The notes: generated by a model not told the origin, from the letters alone. Shown: positions 1 to 6,782, numbered from the stretch's first letter. The stretch is DNA of 11,977 bases from Candidatus Hydrogenedentota bacterium (GCA_023384315.1 JAHDWY010000036.1:2798-14774); one strand, 5' to 3'. Made by a program: numbers and translations.

Positions 1-781
1 CTTCCCAGGTATAGCGTTCTTCGCGGCTGCCTTCGATGCGGTTGTCCGCCGTGACCATGGCGCCCTGGGCGCTGTTCATGAAGATGGCGGTCCCGCCGCC
101 GTTTGACGCAATGCGCTCGTAGAAGGGTCCGCACAAATCGGGACTGAGAATTTTGGAATCGGTGCTCAGAATCTCGGGGTGGATGGCGAAGTTCACCAAG
201 GTGGACATGGGTTCGCCGTCCGCATCCAGCACCTGAATGACGTGACAGCGCGGGTCGTAGAGGCGCGGCGCGTACGAATTCCACGCGATGCCGTCCGCCG
301 CTTCGCCGGTGTTGATCTTCACGGAGGCGGGTCGCGTGTTGGCGCTCGCTTCGTTGATGGCCTCGGCCATGCGGTCGCAAACCGAATCAATGTAATCGAG
401 GTCCGCTTCCGTGCCGCCTTTGCCATCGGGGAAGGCATACATGTCCGGGGCGCTGTGGACGTGGGTCACGCCGATCAGGATATTCTCAGCGGGAATGTCC
501 TTCACTTGCGCGCGCACGCGGTCGCCAAGGGCATGGGGAAAACCCAGAAAGTCCGCGCCGACGATGGCGATGCGGGTGTCGTCGTCTACCAGGACCAGCG
601 CGCGCACGGTCAGATCACCCTGTTGTTTGGTGGGCATGACGGATGGGCCCGTGCCGCCGGAGATGGGCAGCAATTTGTCCGGCGTAACGTCGCGCACGGC
701 GACGCCGGCTTTGAACTCCGCGTTCGCGGCAAGTGCGAAAATGACGGAAACGATGCAGGCGAAAAACTGGCTGAGCTTCAT
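1..781 (-). CDS. Secreted neutral/alkaline ceramidase-like hydrolase, N-terminal part (3' end outside window)
   Basis: The visible 260 residues resemble the N-terminal catalytic domain of neutral/alkaline non-lysosomal ceramidases, zinc amidases that release the fatty acid from ceramides. Many environmental homologues have no known substrate. Residues 1-21 form a signal peptide (short charged start, hydrophobic VSVIFALAA, ANA cleavage site), so the protein is exported. The family start motif appears as AGVAVRDVTP (25-34). Candidate zinc ligands are H107 and H109 in THVHSAP and H201 in NFAIHPE. The segment FMNSAQGAMV (234-243) matches the conserved region where ceramidases usually read QGD-S-P, but the acidic residue is replaced here. 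The ATG at 781 is supported by GAGGAG eight bases upstream. The gene lies 31 bp behind the oxidoreductase gene and is probably cotranscribed with it. The fold is fairly sure; ceramide as substrate is not. Confidence 0.82.
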   Translation of the reverse strand, partial: MKLSQFFACIVSVIFALAANAEFKAGVAVRDVTPDKLLPISGGTGPSVMPTKQQGDLTVRALVLVDDDTRIAIVGADFLGFPHALGDRVRAQVKDIPAENILIGVTHVHSAPDMYAFPDGKGGTEADLDYIDSVCDRMAEAINEASANTRPASVKINTGEAADGIAWNSYAPRLYDPRCHVIQVLDADGEPMSTLVNFAIHPEILSTDSKILSPDLCGPFYERIASNGGGTAIFMNSAQGAMVTADNRIEGSREERYTWE

Positions 782-812
782 ATCATCTACTCCTCAAGAA
801 GTGGATCTCCGA

Positions 813-1958
813 TCAAAGTGCTGGCACATCGACCCAGCGCCGTTCTTTCCAGGACAGCAGCCCAAGTTCGGCGAGTTGTACGCCCTTCGCGCCTTCTTTG
901 AGATCCCAGCGGAACGGCTCGTCGAGGACGACATGACGGAGGAAGAGTTCCCACTGCACTTTGAAGGCGTTGTCGTAGACCGTGTTCGAGGGCAACTTCT
1001 CCCATCCCGCTCGAAAATCGATGGGGTTCTCGATGTCGGGATTCCAGACCGGTTTCGGCGTGGACGCGTCGGGTTGAATCCAGCACTCGCGCAGGCCGGC
1101 GACGGCCGATCCCTTCGAGCCGTCGACGTGAAAGGTGACGAGATCGTCGCGGCGCACGCGGGTACACCAGGATGAGTTGAACTGGCACACGATGTTCTGG
1201 TCCGTCGTAAACGTGCCGTACGCGGAATCGTCGGTGTCGCAGTCGTAGGGTTGGTTGTTCTCATCCCAGCGGCGTTTGATATGCGTTGCGCCGAGTGCGG
1301 ACACGGCGGTCACGTTGCCGAAGAGATTGTCGATGACGTAGCGCCAGTGGCAGAACATGTCCAGCATGATCCCGCCCCCGTCCGCTTTCCGGTAGTTCCA
1401 CGATGGACGTTGCGCGCGCTGGTGCTCGCCGGTAAACACCCAATAGCCGAATTCGCCGCGCACGGAGAGAATCTCGCCAAAAAATCCCGTGTCGATCAGG
1501 TACTTCAGTTTGAGCAAGCCCGGAAGCCAGAGTTTGTCCTGCACGACGCCGTGCTTGACGCCCGCTTTCTTGGCTGCCTGGTAAAGGTCCAGACCTTCGG
1601 CGGAGGTGGTGGCCACGGGTTTCTCGCAGTACACGTGTTTGCCGGCGGCGATGGCTTTCTTCACATCCGCGTGGCGGCGCAGCGTCGTCTGGGCGTCGAA
1701 GTACACGGGGTACTTCGCATCCTTAAGCAGGGTATCCACATCCGTGGAATACGGCAAGTCGCCGTGGGCCGCCGAGAGTTTCGCGAGTTTCGATTCATTT
1801 CGGCCAACGAGGATCGGCTCGGGCATGATGACTTCGCCGTCGCTTACGGGGATTCCACCCTGTTCGCGGATGGCGAGTATGGATCGCACGAGATGCTGGT
1901 TGGTGCCCATGCGTCCCGTGACGCCGTTCATGATGATTCCTACTGCATGCGTCTTCAT
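813..1958 (-). CDS. Gfo/Idh/MocA-family NAD(P)-dependent oxidoreductase
   Basis: A 381-residue cytoplasmic oxidoreductase with no signal peptide. Family members oxidise or reduce hydroxyl groups of sugars, inositols and related compounds. Residues 6-18 hold the Rossmann beta strand and glycine loop (VGIIMNGVTGRMG), a variant of GxGxxG. The family hallmark CEKPVA is at 111-116, with K113 the usual active-site lysine. The segment GGGIMLDMFCHW (194-205) supplies D200 and H204, matching the conserved D-x3-H catalytic region. Length is normal for the family. The ATG at 1958 has AAGGAA a few bases upstream. It sits 68 bp after the small membrane-protein gene and 31 bp before the ceramidase-like gene, all on the same strand. 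This suggests a role in converting a sugar or uronic acid released by the neighbouring hydrolases. The exact substrate cannot be read from the sequence. Confidence 0.92.
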   Translation of the reverse strand: MKTHAVGIIMNGVTGRMGTNQHLVRSILAIREQGGIPVSDGEVIMPEPILVGRNESKLAKLSAAHGDLPYSTDVDTLLKDAKYPVYFDAQTTLRRHADVKKAIAAGKHVYCEKPVATTSAEGLDLYQAAKKAGVKHGVVQDKLWLPGLLKLKYLIDTGFFGEILSVRGEFGYWVFTGEHQRAQRPSWNYRKADGGGIMLDMFCHWRYVIDNLFGNVTAVSALGATHIKRRWDENNQPYDCDTDDSAYGTFTTDQNIVCQFNSSWCTRVRRDDLVTFHVDGSKGSAVAGLRECWIQPDASTPKPVWNPDIENPIDFRAGWEKLPSNTVYDNAFKVQWELFLRHVVLDEPFRWDLKEGAKGVQLAELGLLSWKERRWVDVPAL

Positions 1959-1978
1959 GTGTGTTCCTTCACAACTAC

Positions 1979-1996
1979 AATCCGCCCGCGTGGATT
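1979..1996. repeat. Short inverted repeat in the leader of the oxidoreductase gene
   Basis: AATCC and GGATT arms of five bases flank an eight-base GC-rich spacer, 21 bases before the oxidoreductase start codon. It could be a weak hairpin or an operator half-site pair, but five-base arms arise easily by chance. Confidence 0.2.
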
Positions 1997-2026
1997 ACGG
2001 ACGCGCCAATGACTCCCCGCGATTGC

Positions 2027-2371
2027 TCAGGCGTATGCCAGCAGAAAGGCGCTGCACGCGACCGCGAACCCTCCGGCGACCGCCGCGACAAGATACAAGA
2101 CGATTTCGCGGTCCACGTTGGTCGTGTCGATGCTGCGTTCCTTGCGTAACATGGCCCAGCAGGCCAGAAACAGCAAAATGGCTGCGCACGCGAACCACAC
2201 GGGGCCGTATTTGGGCATGGCCATCCAGATGAACAGCGGAATCAGCACGGGCCCCAGGTACCAGAGGGGCAGCTTCTGAAACTCGCCGGGATTGGCCGTC
2301 GGCTCGATGCGCAACTGGTAGCGCTCTTCGCCGGTAACTGGAGTGGACTCTTCCGAGGTTTCTTTTTCCAT
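2027..2371 (-). CDS. Small membrane protein of unknown function (114 aa, three predicted helices)
   Basis: I do not recognise this family. The protein starts with a charged soluble stretch (1-34, rich in E and T), followed by three likely membrane segments at about 37-52, 57-75 and 89-112. A basic loop (LRKERS, 75-80) lies between the second and third. There is no signal peptide cleavage site and no cysteine or histidine pair suggesting an enzyme. The start at 2371 is chosen because GAGGAA (2380-2385) sits eight bases upstream; an open frame to 2506 has no such site and would add an unlikely Arg/Pro-rich leader overlapping the end of the GH88 gene. It lies 38 bp after the GH88-like gene and 68 bp before the oxidoreductase gene, so it is likely the second gene of the operon. 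A small accessory membrane or transporter-associated protein is possible but unproven. Confidence 0.75.
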   Translation of the reverse strand: MEKETSEESTPVTGEERYQLRIEPTANPGEFQKLPLWYLGPVLIPLFIWMAMPKYGPVWFACAAILLFLACWAMLRKERSIDTTNVDREIVLYLVAAVAGGFAVACSAFLLAYA

Positions 2372-2409
2372 AGCTAAGGTTCCTCGAACGCTATGACCGC
2401 AACCGATTT

Positions 2410-3786
2410 CTACGCGTACGGTTGGTCGAAAAACGTCAGGTAATGCCCGCCGTTTGCGAGCCGCAGCAGATAGACCGCCAACTCCATCGCGTGGTAGTCG
2501 CCCCACATGGACGACTCCCCGAAGGGCACCTTTTTCCCTCGGGGCACGTAATCCCAGCCGTTGGGCCGGTGATAGGCCGAATGGAGGATGAGGCCTTGAT
2601 GTTTGGGATTTTCGGACAAATACGGCGCGGAAAACAAGGTTTCGGCGACGAGCAGCCCGGCCTGGTAGTACTTGCGTCCCGCGTCGACCAGTCCCAGCAC
2701 GCGCCCGAGCCGCAGCAACCCTTGCGCGGCAATCGCGGCCGCGGAGCTGTCCACCGGCTCATAGGGGTTGTCCGGTTTCGACGGCTCGTCGAGGTGGCCG
2801 GGCATCTGCGCCAGCCCCGGCGCGCCGGTATCCCAATAGGGAATCCCGTCCGCCGCGGTGCTCGCGATGTAGAAATCGGCGGTGGCCCGCGCCGCGTCGA
2901 CCATCATCCGCTTGAGCTTGGTACGTCCGCCGTAGGGTTTGAGGTCCGCGTCGTCGATGGCGCTGAGGCATTCGAGTTGCTCGGCGAATCCCAGAAGAAC
3001 CCAGGCCAGCCCGCGGGTCCATGTCGAGAAGGGCGAATACCCCTGCTGGGTGCTGGGACAGCGGTATGCGCCGTCCGTCACATTAAAGATGCTCTCGTGG
3101 GAGACCCGCCCGCGCAGGTCGTAGGCGTCCCGGCCGGTGCCGTAGTACACATTGTACTTGGCGGTGTTTTTCATGTGCTCGATGGCGCGCCCGAGGAGGG
3201 AGATCTTGCGGTCGTTCTCTCCCATGAGGCAATGGCCGAGTTGATGGGCCAGCACCAGGGCGCGGCAAGATCGGATCGTGTCGCTGAACAGGGAATGCGG
3301 GCCGTTGAAAGAGCAGATGTATCCGGTGCCGTCGGCGATGGTGGTCCATCGCGATGCCTGCACGGCGCCGGAGGCTTTCAGCGCCAGCGCGAACATCTCC
3401 ATCGCGTCGGCGGATTCCTGGGTTCGCCCTTCGCGCGCGAGACGGCGGAGGTTGCCATACGTCGATACGTTGTTGAAGCCGTGATCGTGAACGCCGATAT
3501 GGGTGACATGCGGCGCCATGTGACGGACCGTGTGGTCCCGTCCCATCCGGAGGAACCGTTCGTCGCCGGTGGCATCAAACTGCAGGATCTGGCAGCCGTA
3601 TTGGAACCCTTGCGTCCATTCCGTCCAGCCGCGGGCGGTGTACTTGCCACGCCGGGTGAAGACGGGTGCGCCTCTTGTCGAGTCCCACGTGCGGTCAAGG
3701 TCCAGGATCTTCCCACCCGCCAACTCGAAAAAGCGGTCGAGGGCCGGGCGCAGATTGCCGGGTTTTCGTTCGCGATTCAACAGCAT
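2410..3786 (-). CDS. GH88-like unsaturated glycuronyl hydrolase
   Basis: A 458-residue protein with marks of glycoside hydrolase family 88, whose members hydrate and cleave delta-4,5-unsaturated uronic acids from oligosaccharides made by polysaccharide lyases. The family motif HDHGF is at 100-104, making D101 the candidate for the first catalytic aspartate. D169 in LFSDT matches the second. Further marks are TQQGYSPFSTWTRGLAW (246-262), typical of the alpha6/alpha6 barrel, and DSSAAAIAAQGLLRL (346-360). No signal peptide is seen, so it probably acts in the cytoplasm on imported oligosaccharides. It is somewhat longer than the roughly 370-400 residues of characterised enzymes. The ATG at 3786 has no clear Shine-Dalgarno sequence, but no in-frame ATG, GTG or TTG lies between it and the upstream stop at 3820-3822. 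It is the first gene of the putative operon and follows the transporter gene by 104 bp. Confidence 0.85.
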   Translation of the reverse strand: MLLNRERKPGNLRPALDRFFELAGGKILDLDRTWDSTRGAPVFTRRGKYTARGWTEWTQGFQYGCQILQFDATGDERFLRMGRDHTVRHMAPHVTHIGVHDHGFNNVSTYGNLRRLAREGRTQESADAMEMFALALKASGAVQASRWTTIADGTGYICSFNGPHSLFSDTIRSCRALVLAHQLGHCLMGENDRKISLLGRAIEHMKNTAKYNVYYGTGRDAYDLRGRVSHESIFNVTDGAYRCPSTQQGYSPFSTWTRGLAWVLLGFAEQLECLSAIDDADLKPYGGRTKLKRMMVDAARATADFYIASTAADGIPYWDTGAPGLAQMPGHLDEPSKPDNPYEPVDSSAAAIAAQGLLRLGRVLGLVDAGRKYYQAGLLVAETLFSAPYLSENPKHQGLILHSAYHRPNGWDYVPRGKKVPFGESSMWGDYHAMELAVYLLRLANGGHYLTFFDQPYA

Positions 3787-3866
3787 ATGAGTGGATGTAT
3801 CCCGCGTGGCCGTATCGAATTATGAATGGCGACGGAGTCTTCCCAAGCAACTCCGCATCGGCCCCC

Positions 3867-3894
3867 ACTATACCATTCCAGGCGGGGGTGTTAA
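3867..3894 (-). promoter_or_regulatory. Candidate sigma70-type promoter for the GH88-led operon
   Basis: On the minus strand TTAACA (3889-3894) and TATAGT (3867-3872) are separated by 16 bp, close to the TTGACA/TATAAT consensus. The -35 box overlaps the TAA stop codon of the upstream transporter gene (3891-3893). The predicted leader before the GH88 start is about 75 bases. This is pattern matching only; the sigma-factor consensus in this organism is unknown. Confidence 0.4.
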
Positions 3895-4841
3895 ACGGGA
3901 CCGGGCGAGTCTCCAGAGGCGGGTTGCCGGGAGCGCCAGTAGTTGGCCAGTGCCGACCCCGTCAGGTTGTGCGCGACGCTGAACAGGCTGGCCGGGAGCG
4001 CGACGAGGGCGCTGTCGAAATGGGCTTTGGCAAGGGCCACGCCGAGTCCGCTGTTTTGCATGCCGACTTCGACGGCGATGGTGCGCCGCGCGGAAATGGG
4101 GAGGCGGAAGAGCGTCGCGAGTCCGTATCCGAGGCTCATGCCAAGGAGGTTATGGGCAAAGACAAGTGCGCCCAGAATGCCGAGGGCGTCGGCCAGCGTG
4201 TCGCTGGACAACGCCACGATGGCGGCAATGATCAGTACAATGACGAGCACGGAGATTGCCGGAAACACGGACAGAAAACGCTCGACGCGGCGTCCTGCGA
4301 AATACCGGATCAGAAAACCCGCGCCAACGGGTATGAGCACGATCTTGACGACGCTCATGAAGAGTCCCCATGAATCGACCGGGAGGAAGGATCCGCCCAA
4401 CACGCCGATGAGCCACGGCGTGACCAGAATCGCCAGTATCGTCGAGCAGGCGGTCATGGTCACCGAGAGCGCTACGTCGGCTTTTGCCAGGTACGCGATT
4501 ACGTTCGAGGCCGTGCCTCCGGGGCAGCAGCCGAGGATGATGAAGCCCATGGCGAATTCAGGGGAAAGCCGGAATCCTTTGGCGATGGCCCAAGCGACCA
4601 GCGGCATGATCAAGAACTGGCCGAGGACGCCGCAGAGGATGGCGCGCGGCATTCGTGCGACCCGCGCGAAGTCGTCAGGGACCAGCGTCATGCCCATTCC
4701 AAACATGATCAGGCCCAAGCCCGGCACGATTCCCGGCGCGAGCCACGCAAACGGTCGGGGTATCAGATAGGCCGCAACCGAAAACACGACAACCCACAGG
4801 ACAAATCTGTTAGTCCAAAACGTCTGGAGCTTCTTATCCAT
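3891..4841 (-). CDS. Bile acid:sodium symporter (BASS) family transporter
   Basis: A 316-residue, very hydrophobic inner-membrane protein with eight to ten likely helices. Two signatures place it in the BASS family of sodium-coupled carriers: GCCPGGTASNV (104-114) and EVGMQNSGLGVALA (258-271), the two crossover motifs around the sodium and substrate sites. Family members carry bile acids, pyruvate, pantoate or other organic anions; a free-living bacterium is more likely to import a small carboxylate. The start at 4841 (MDKKLQTFW) gives the usual family length and has GAGG (4853-4856) 11 bases upstream. The frame stays open to 5204, but that extension runs through the repeat pair and is rejected. 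It could be cotranscribed with the GH88-led genes downstream, or serve the rightward GlcG/isocitrate dehydrogenase pair beyond the repeats. Confidence 0.9.
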   Translation of the reverse strand: MDKKLQTFWTNRFVLWVVVFSVAAYLIPRPFAWLAPGIVPGLGLIMFGMGMTLVPDDFARVARMPRAILCGVLGQFLIMPLVAWAIAKGFRLSPEFAMGFIILGCCPGGTASNVIAYLAKADVALSVTMTACSTILAILVTPWLIGVLGGSFLPVDSWGLFMSVVKIVLIPVGAGFLIRYFAGRRVERFLSVFPAISVLVIVLIIAAIVALSSDTLADALGILGALVFAHNLLGMSLGYGLATLFRLPISARRTIAVEVGMQNSGLGVALAKAHFDSALVALPASLFSVAHNLTGSALANYWRSRQPASGDSPGPV

Positions 4842-4922
4842 GGATTGGCTAACCTCGCTTGCGGTGACGGGCAGTCTGACAAAGCACCGGGGCTTGTTCA
4901 AGACATGGCTGCACGGAATTTT

Positions 4923-5098
4923 GAAGATGGACCCCCACGTTCGCGAGGGTGACGGTCTGGGTGCCTGCCAAGGTTTGGGTTCTTCCGCGTGGGGGCGCTG
5001 GACGGGGTCTGAAGATGGGCCCCCGCTTTCGCGAGGGTGACGGTGTGGGGGTGGCTCGAGGGTTTGGCTTTTTCGGCGTGGGGCGCTGGACGGGGCGA
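4923..5098. repeat. Two tandem ~88-bp direct repeats, each with a REP-like hairpin
   Basis: Unit 1 spans 4923-5010 and unit 2 spans 5011-5098. Both begin GAAGATGG, share TCGCGAGGGTGACGGT and end with GGCGCTGGACGGGG. About three quarters of the positions match without gaps, with the centre most diverged. Each unit holds an 18-base hairpin (4932-4949 and 5020-5037). Read on the minus strand the second is CCCTCGCGAAAGCGGGGG, a seven-base-pair stem (one G-U pair) closed by a GAAA loop. The first copy has two base changes: one turns a stem G-C pair into a G-U pair, the other makes the loop GAAC, so the hairpin survives. The core resembles the widespread CCCGCGAAAGCGGG repeats of bacterial intergenic regions, some mobilised by REP-associated transposases. 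No such transposase is in the window. Confidence 0.75.
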
Positions 5099-5124
5099 AA
5101 GTTGTGCGAATGCGGAGAGTAAGC

Positions 5125-5153
5125 TTGACCCCGACTTCGGGGGATGCTACTTT
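5125..5153 (+). promoter_or_regulatory. Candidate extended -10 promoter for the GlcG/HbpS-like gene
   Basis: TTGACC (5125-5130) matches five of six -35 positions. It is followed after 17 bp by TACTTT (5148-5153), with TG one base upstream of the -10 box (5145-5146), an extended -10. A five-base-pair hairpin, CCCCG-ACTT-CGGGG (5129-5142), lies in the spacer and might modulate access. The leader to the start codon at 5232 would be about 70 bases. Confidence 0.45.
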
Positions 5154-5213
5154 CTGGGTTGGTGCAAGCAACGCAAGGATTTCACACGGGTGGAGTCTGT
5201 TCATCGTTCTGAC

Positions 5214-5221
5214 AAAGGAGG
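5214..5221 (+). promoter_or_regulatory. Strong ribosome binding site fixing the GlcG/HbpS-like start
   Basis: AAAGGAGG lies ten bases before the ATG at 5232. It rules out longer readings of the same frame that begin in the repeat region. Confidence 0.75.
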
Positions 5222-5231
5222 AGAAACGATC

Positions 5232-5645
5232 ATGGGTTTGAACGCCCCCGATATCGACCTGGAGTCGGCCCGGCGCGTGGTAGATGCTGCGCGGAAGAAA
5301 GCCGCTGACCTCGACTGCAAGATGAACATTGCCGTCGTGGACGTTGGCGCGAATCTGAAAGCCTTCGCCCGGATGGACGGCGCATGGCTGGGAAGTATCG
5401 ACATCTCAATCAAGAAGGCGCGGACCGCGCGATTCTTCGACATGCCGACGGGCGCGATTGGCGAGCTGAGCCAGCCCGGCGGATCGCTGTTCAACATTGA
5501 GGTGTCGAACGGCGGTCTGATCACCTTCCCTGGCGGGGTACCGCTGAAGGACAAGTCGGGCAACGTCGTGGGCGCGATCGGTGTCTCCGGGTCGACTGTT
5601 GAGAACGACCACGCATGCGCAACCGCGGGGGCGGAAGCGCTCTAG
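5232..5645 (+). CDS. GlcG/HbpS-family (DUF336) protein
   Basis: A 137-residue single-domain protein of the GlcG/HbpS fold, also found as the C-terminal domain of some PduO proteins. Known members bind haem (HbpS) or accompany glycolate and diol metabolism genes; the family's general role is not settled. Conserved blocks visible are IAVVDVGANLKAFARMDGA (33-51) and KARTARFFDMPTG (62-74). The C-terminal block is GGVPLK (101-106) followed by GNVVGAIGVSG (110-120), with ENDHACATAG after it. There is no signal peptide, so it is probably cytoplasmic, unlike secreted HbpS. Length is typical. The gene has its own promoter-like sequence and a strong ribosome binding site, and is followed by a hairpin before the isocitrate dehydrogenase gene 126 bp downstream. 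The pairing suggests an organic-acid context, but this is inference. Confidence 0.85.
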   Translation: MGLNAPDIDLESARRVVDAARKKAADLDCKMNIAVVDVGANLKAFARMDGAWLGSIDISIKKARTARFFDMPTGAIGELSQPGGSLFNIEVSNGGLITFPGGVPLKDKSGNVVGAIGVSGSTVENDHACATAGAEAL

Positions 5646-5661
5646 GCCAACGTTTATTCTC

Positions 5662-5692
5662 GGGGAGACCGTTCGTGAGAAGCGGTCTCCCC
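5662..5692 (+). terminator. Terminator-like hairpin after the GlcG/HbpS-like gene
   Basis: GGGGAGACCG (5662-5671) and CGGTCTCCCC (5683-5692) form a perfect ten-base-pair stem around an 11-base loop, 17 bases after the stop codon. What follows is TTCTCCCC rather than a clean T run. It may terminate partially or protect the 3' end of the short transcript while letting some reading into the next gene. Confidence 0.6.
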
Positions 5693-5771
5693 TTCTCCCC
5701 CGCCGCATCTGAATATCCGCAGTAACCTTGCGCATCAGCGCCCCTTCCGAGGAGAAAGGACTCAACGCATC

Positions 5772-6782
5772 ATGGGTCACACAATCTGCATCATTCCCGG
5801 AGACGGAATCGGACCGGAGGTCGCCACGGCCGCGCGGCGCGTCATCGACGCTTCGGGGGTGTCCATCGATTGGGTGGAGTTGCCGGCTGGCGCGGGCGCA
5901 GTGGAGAAATTCGGCGAAGTCCTTCCCGACGATACGGTCCGGGCCATCGAGGCGCATCGGGTCGCGCTGAAAGGACCTGTGACTACGCCTATCGGGGGCG
6001 GATTCACGAGCGTGAATGTGGGGTTGCGCAAGCGGCTCAATCTCTACGCGGCGGTGCGGCCGGTGCGATCGCTGCCGGGTGTGAAGACGCGTTATGAAGA
6101 CGTGGATCTCGTAGTCGTTCGGGAGAACACGGAGGGTCTCTACTCAGGACTGGAGAATGAAATCACCGCGGGCGTGGTGCAGAGTCTGAAGATCGCCACG
6201 CGCACGGCGTGCGAACGCATCGCGCGGTACGCCTTCAACTACTGCCATGAGCGGGGCCGCAAGCGCGTCACGGTCTTTCACAAGGCGAACATCCTCAAGA
6301 AATCCGACGGCCTCTTCCTGACTTGCGCGCGGGAAGTTCGCGATGCCATGGCAAACGGCGTCGAGTATGAGGAACTCATCATCGACAACGGCTGCATGCA
6401 GCTTGTGCGCGACCCCACGCGTTTCGACGTGGTGCTTATGGAAAACCTGTACGGCGATATCGTGAGCGATCTGTGCGCGGGGCTGGTCGGCGGTTTGGGT
6501 GTTGTGCCGGGCGCGAACATCGGCGACGGATGCGCGGTGTTCGAGGCGGTCCATGGAAGCGCGCCGGACATCGCGGGGCAGAACCTTGCCAATCCGTTGG
6601 CGCTGATCATGAGCGGCGTGATGATGCTCAATCACCTGGGCGAGACCGGGGCCGCGACACGAATCCGGGACGCGTACGACGCCGTACTCGCGGAAGGCAA
6701 CCCGGCAGAGTTAACTCGTGACATAGGCGGCACGGGGGGCACGAGCACGTTCGCGGACGCGCTAATCAAACGATTGGGATAG
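5772..6782 (+). CDS. NAD-dependent isocitrate dehydrogenase (isocitrate/isopropylmalate dehydrogenase family)
   Basis: A 336-residue beta-decarboxylating dehydrogenase that should oxidise isocitrate to 2-oxoglutarate and CO2 in the TCA cycle. The N-terminus has IPGDGIGPEV (8-17). Substrate-site residues are visible: S80 and N82 in TSVNVGLRK, R86, R96 in AAVRP, R117 in VRENTEGLYSG, Y124 and K171. Likely metal ligands are D205, D229 and D233. The cofactor loop reads HGSAPDIAG (261-269). Asp and Ile at 266-267 replace the Lys-Tyr of NADP enzymes, so NAD is expected. The short length matches NAD-type, IDH3-like bacterial enzymes rather than the ~416-residue E. coli type. Homoisocitrate, isopropylmalate or tartrate dehydrogenase are alternatives, but the S-x-N loop and HGSAPDIAG favour isocitrate. 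AGAAAGGA lies 11 bases before the ATG, with GAGGAG further upstream. Confidence 0.9.
   Translation: MGHTICIIPGDGIGPEVATAARRVIDASGVSIDWVELPAGAGAVEKFGEVLPDDTVRAIEAHRVALKGPVTTPIGGGFTSVNVGLRKRLNLYAAVRPVRSLPGVKTRYEDVDLVVVRENTEGLYSGLENEITAGVVQSLKIATRTACERIARYAFNYCHERGRKRVTVFHKANILKKSDGLFLTCAREVRDAMANGVEYEELIIDNGCMQLVRDPTRFDVVLMENLYGDIVSDLCAGLVGGLGVVPGANIGDGCAVFEAVHGSAPDIAGQNLANPLALIMSGVMMLNHLGETGAATRIRDAYDAVLAEGNPAELTRDIGGTGGTSTFADALIKRLG

Larger units (their letters stand above)
4842..5231. other. 390-bp divergent intergenic region with repeats and a promoter
   Basis: This gap separates the leftward BASS gene from the rightward GlcG/HbpS-like gene. It contains the two ~88-bp direct repeats (4923-5098), a small GC hairpin and a rightward promoter (5125-5153), and a strong ribosome binding site (5214-5221). 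Frames open through it are Pro/Arg/Gly-rich and repeat-derived, so I see no gene here. No convincing leftward promoter for the BASS gene was found. Confidence 0.7.

Noticed and set aside
1251..2012. 253-codon rightward open frame opposite the Gfo/Idh/MocA gene
   Set aside because: It is a shadow frame with no domain; the opposite strand has the CEKPVA and Rossmann motifs.
2372..2506. Longer start for the small membrane protein
   Set aside because: The extra 45 residues are Arg/Pro-rich and lack an upstream ribosome binding site, whereas GAGGAA precedes the start at 2371. They would also overlap the end of the GH88 gene.
2422..3825. 467-codon rightward open frame opposite the GH88-like gene
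   Set aside because: It is a GC-rich mirror of the real gene. The translation has no recognisable domain, while the opposite strand carries clear GH88 motifs.
4923..5098. CRISPR array
   Set aside because: There are only two units, adjacent without unique spacers, and no cas gene nearby.
4842..5204. N-terminal extension of the BASS transporter through the repeat pair
   Set aside because: It would add 121 Pro/Arg/Ser-rich residues (including HPRESGGPSS) translated from the hairpin repeats, giving a length unlike the family. MDKKL at 4841 fits.
5037..5231. Upstream extension of the GlcG/HbpS-like gene
   Set aside because: It starts in repeat 2 and runs through the promoter. The strong ribosome binding site at 5214-5221 fixes the start at 5232.
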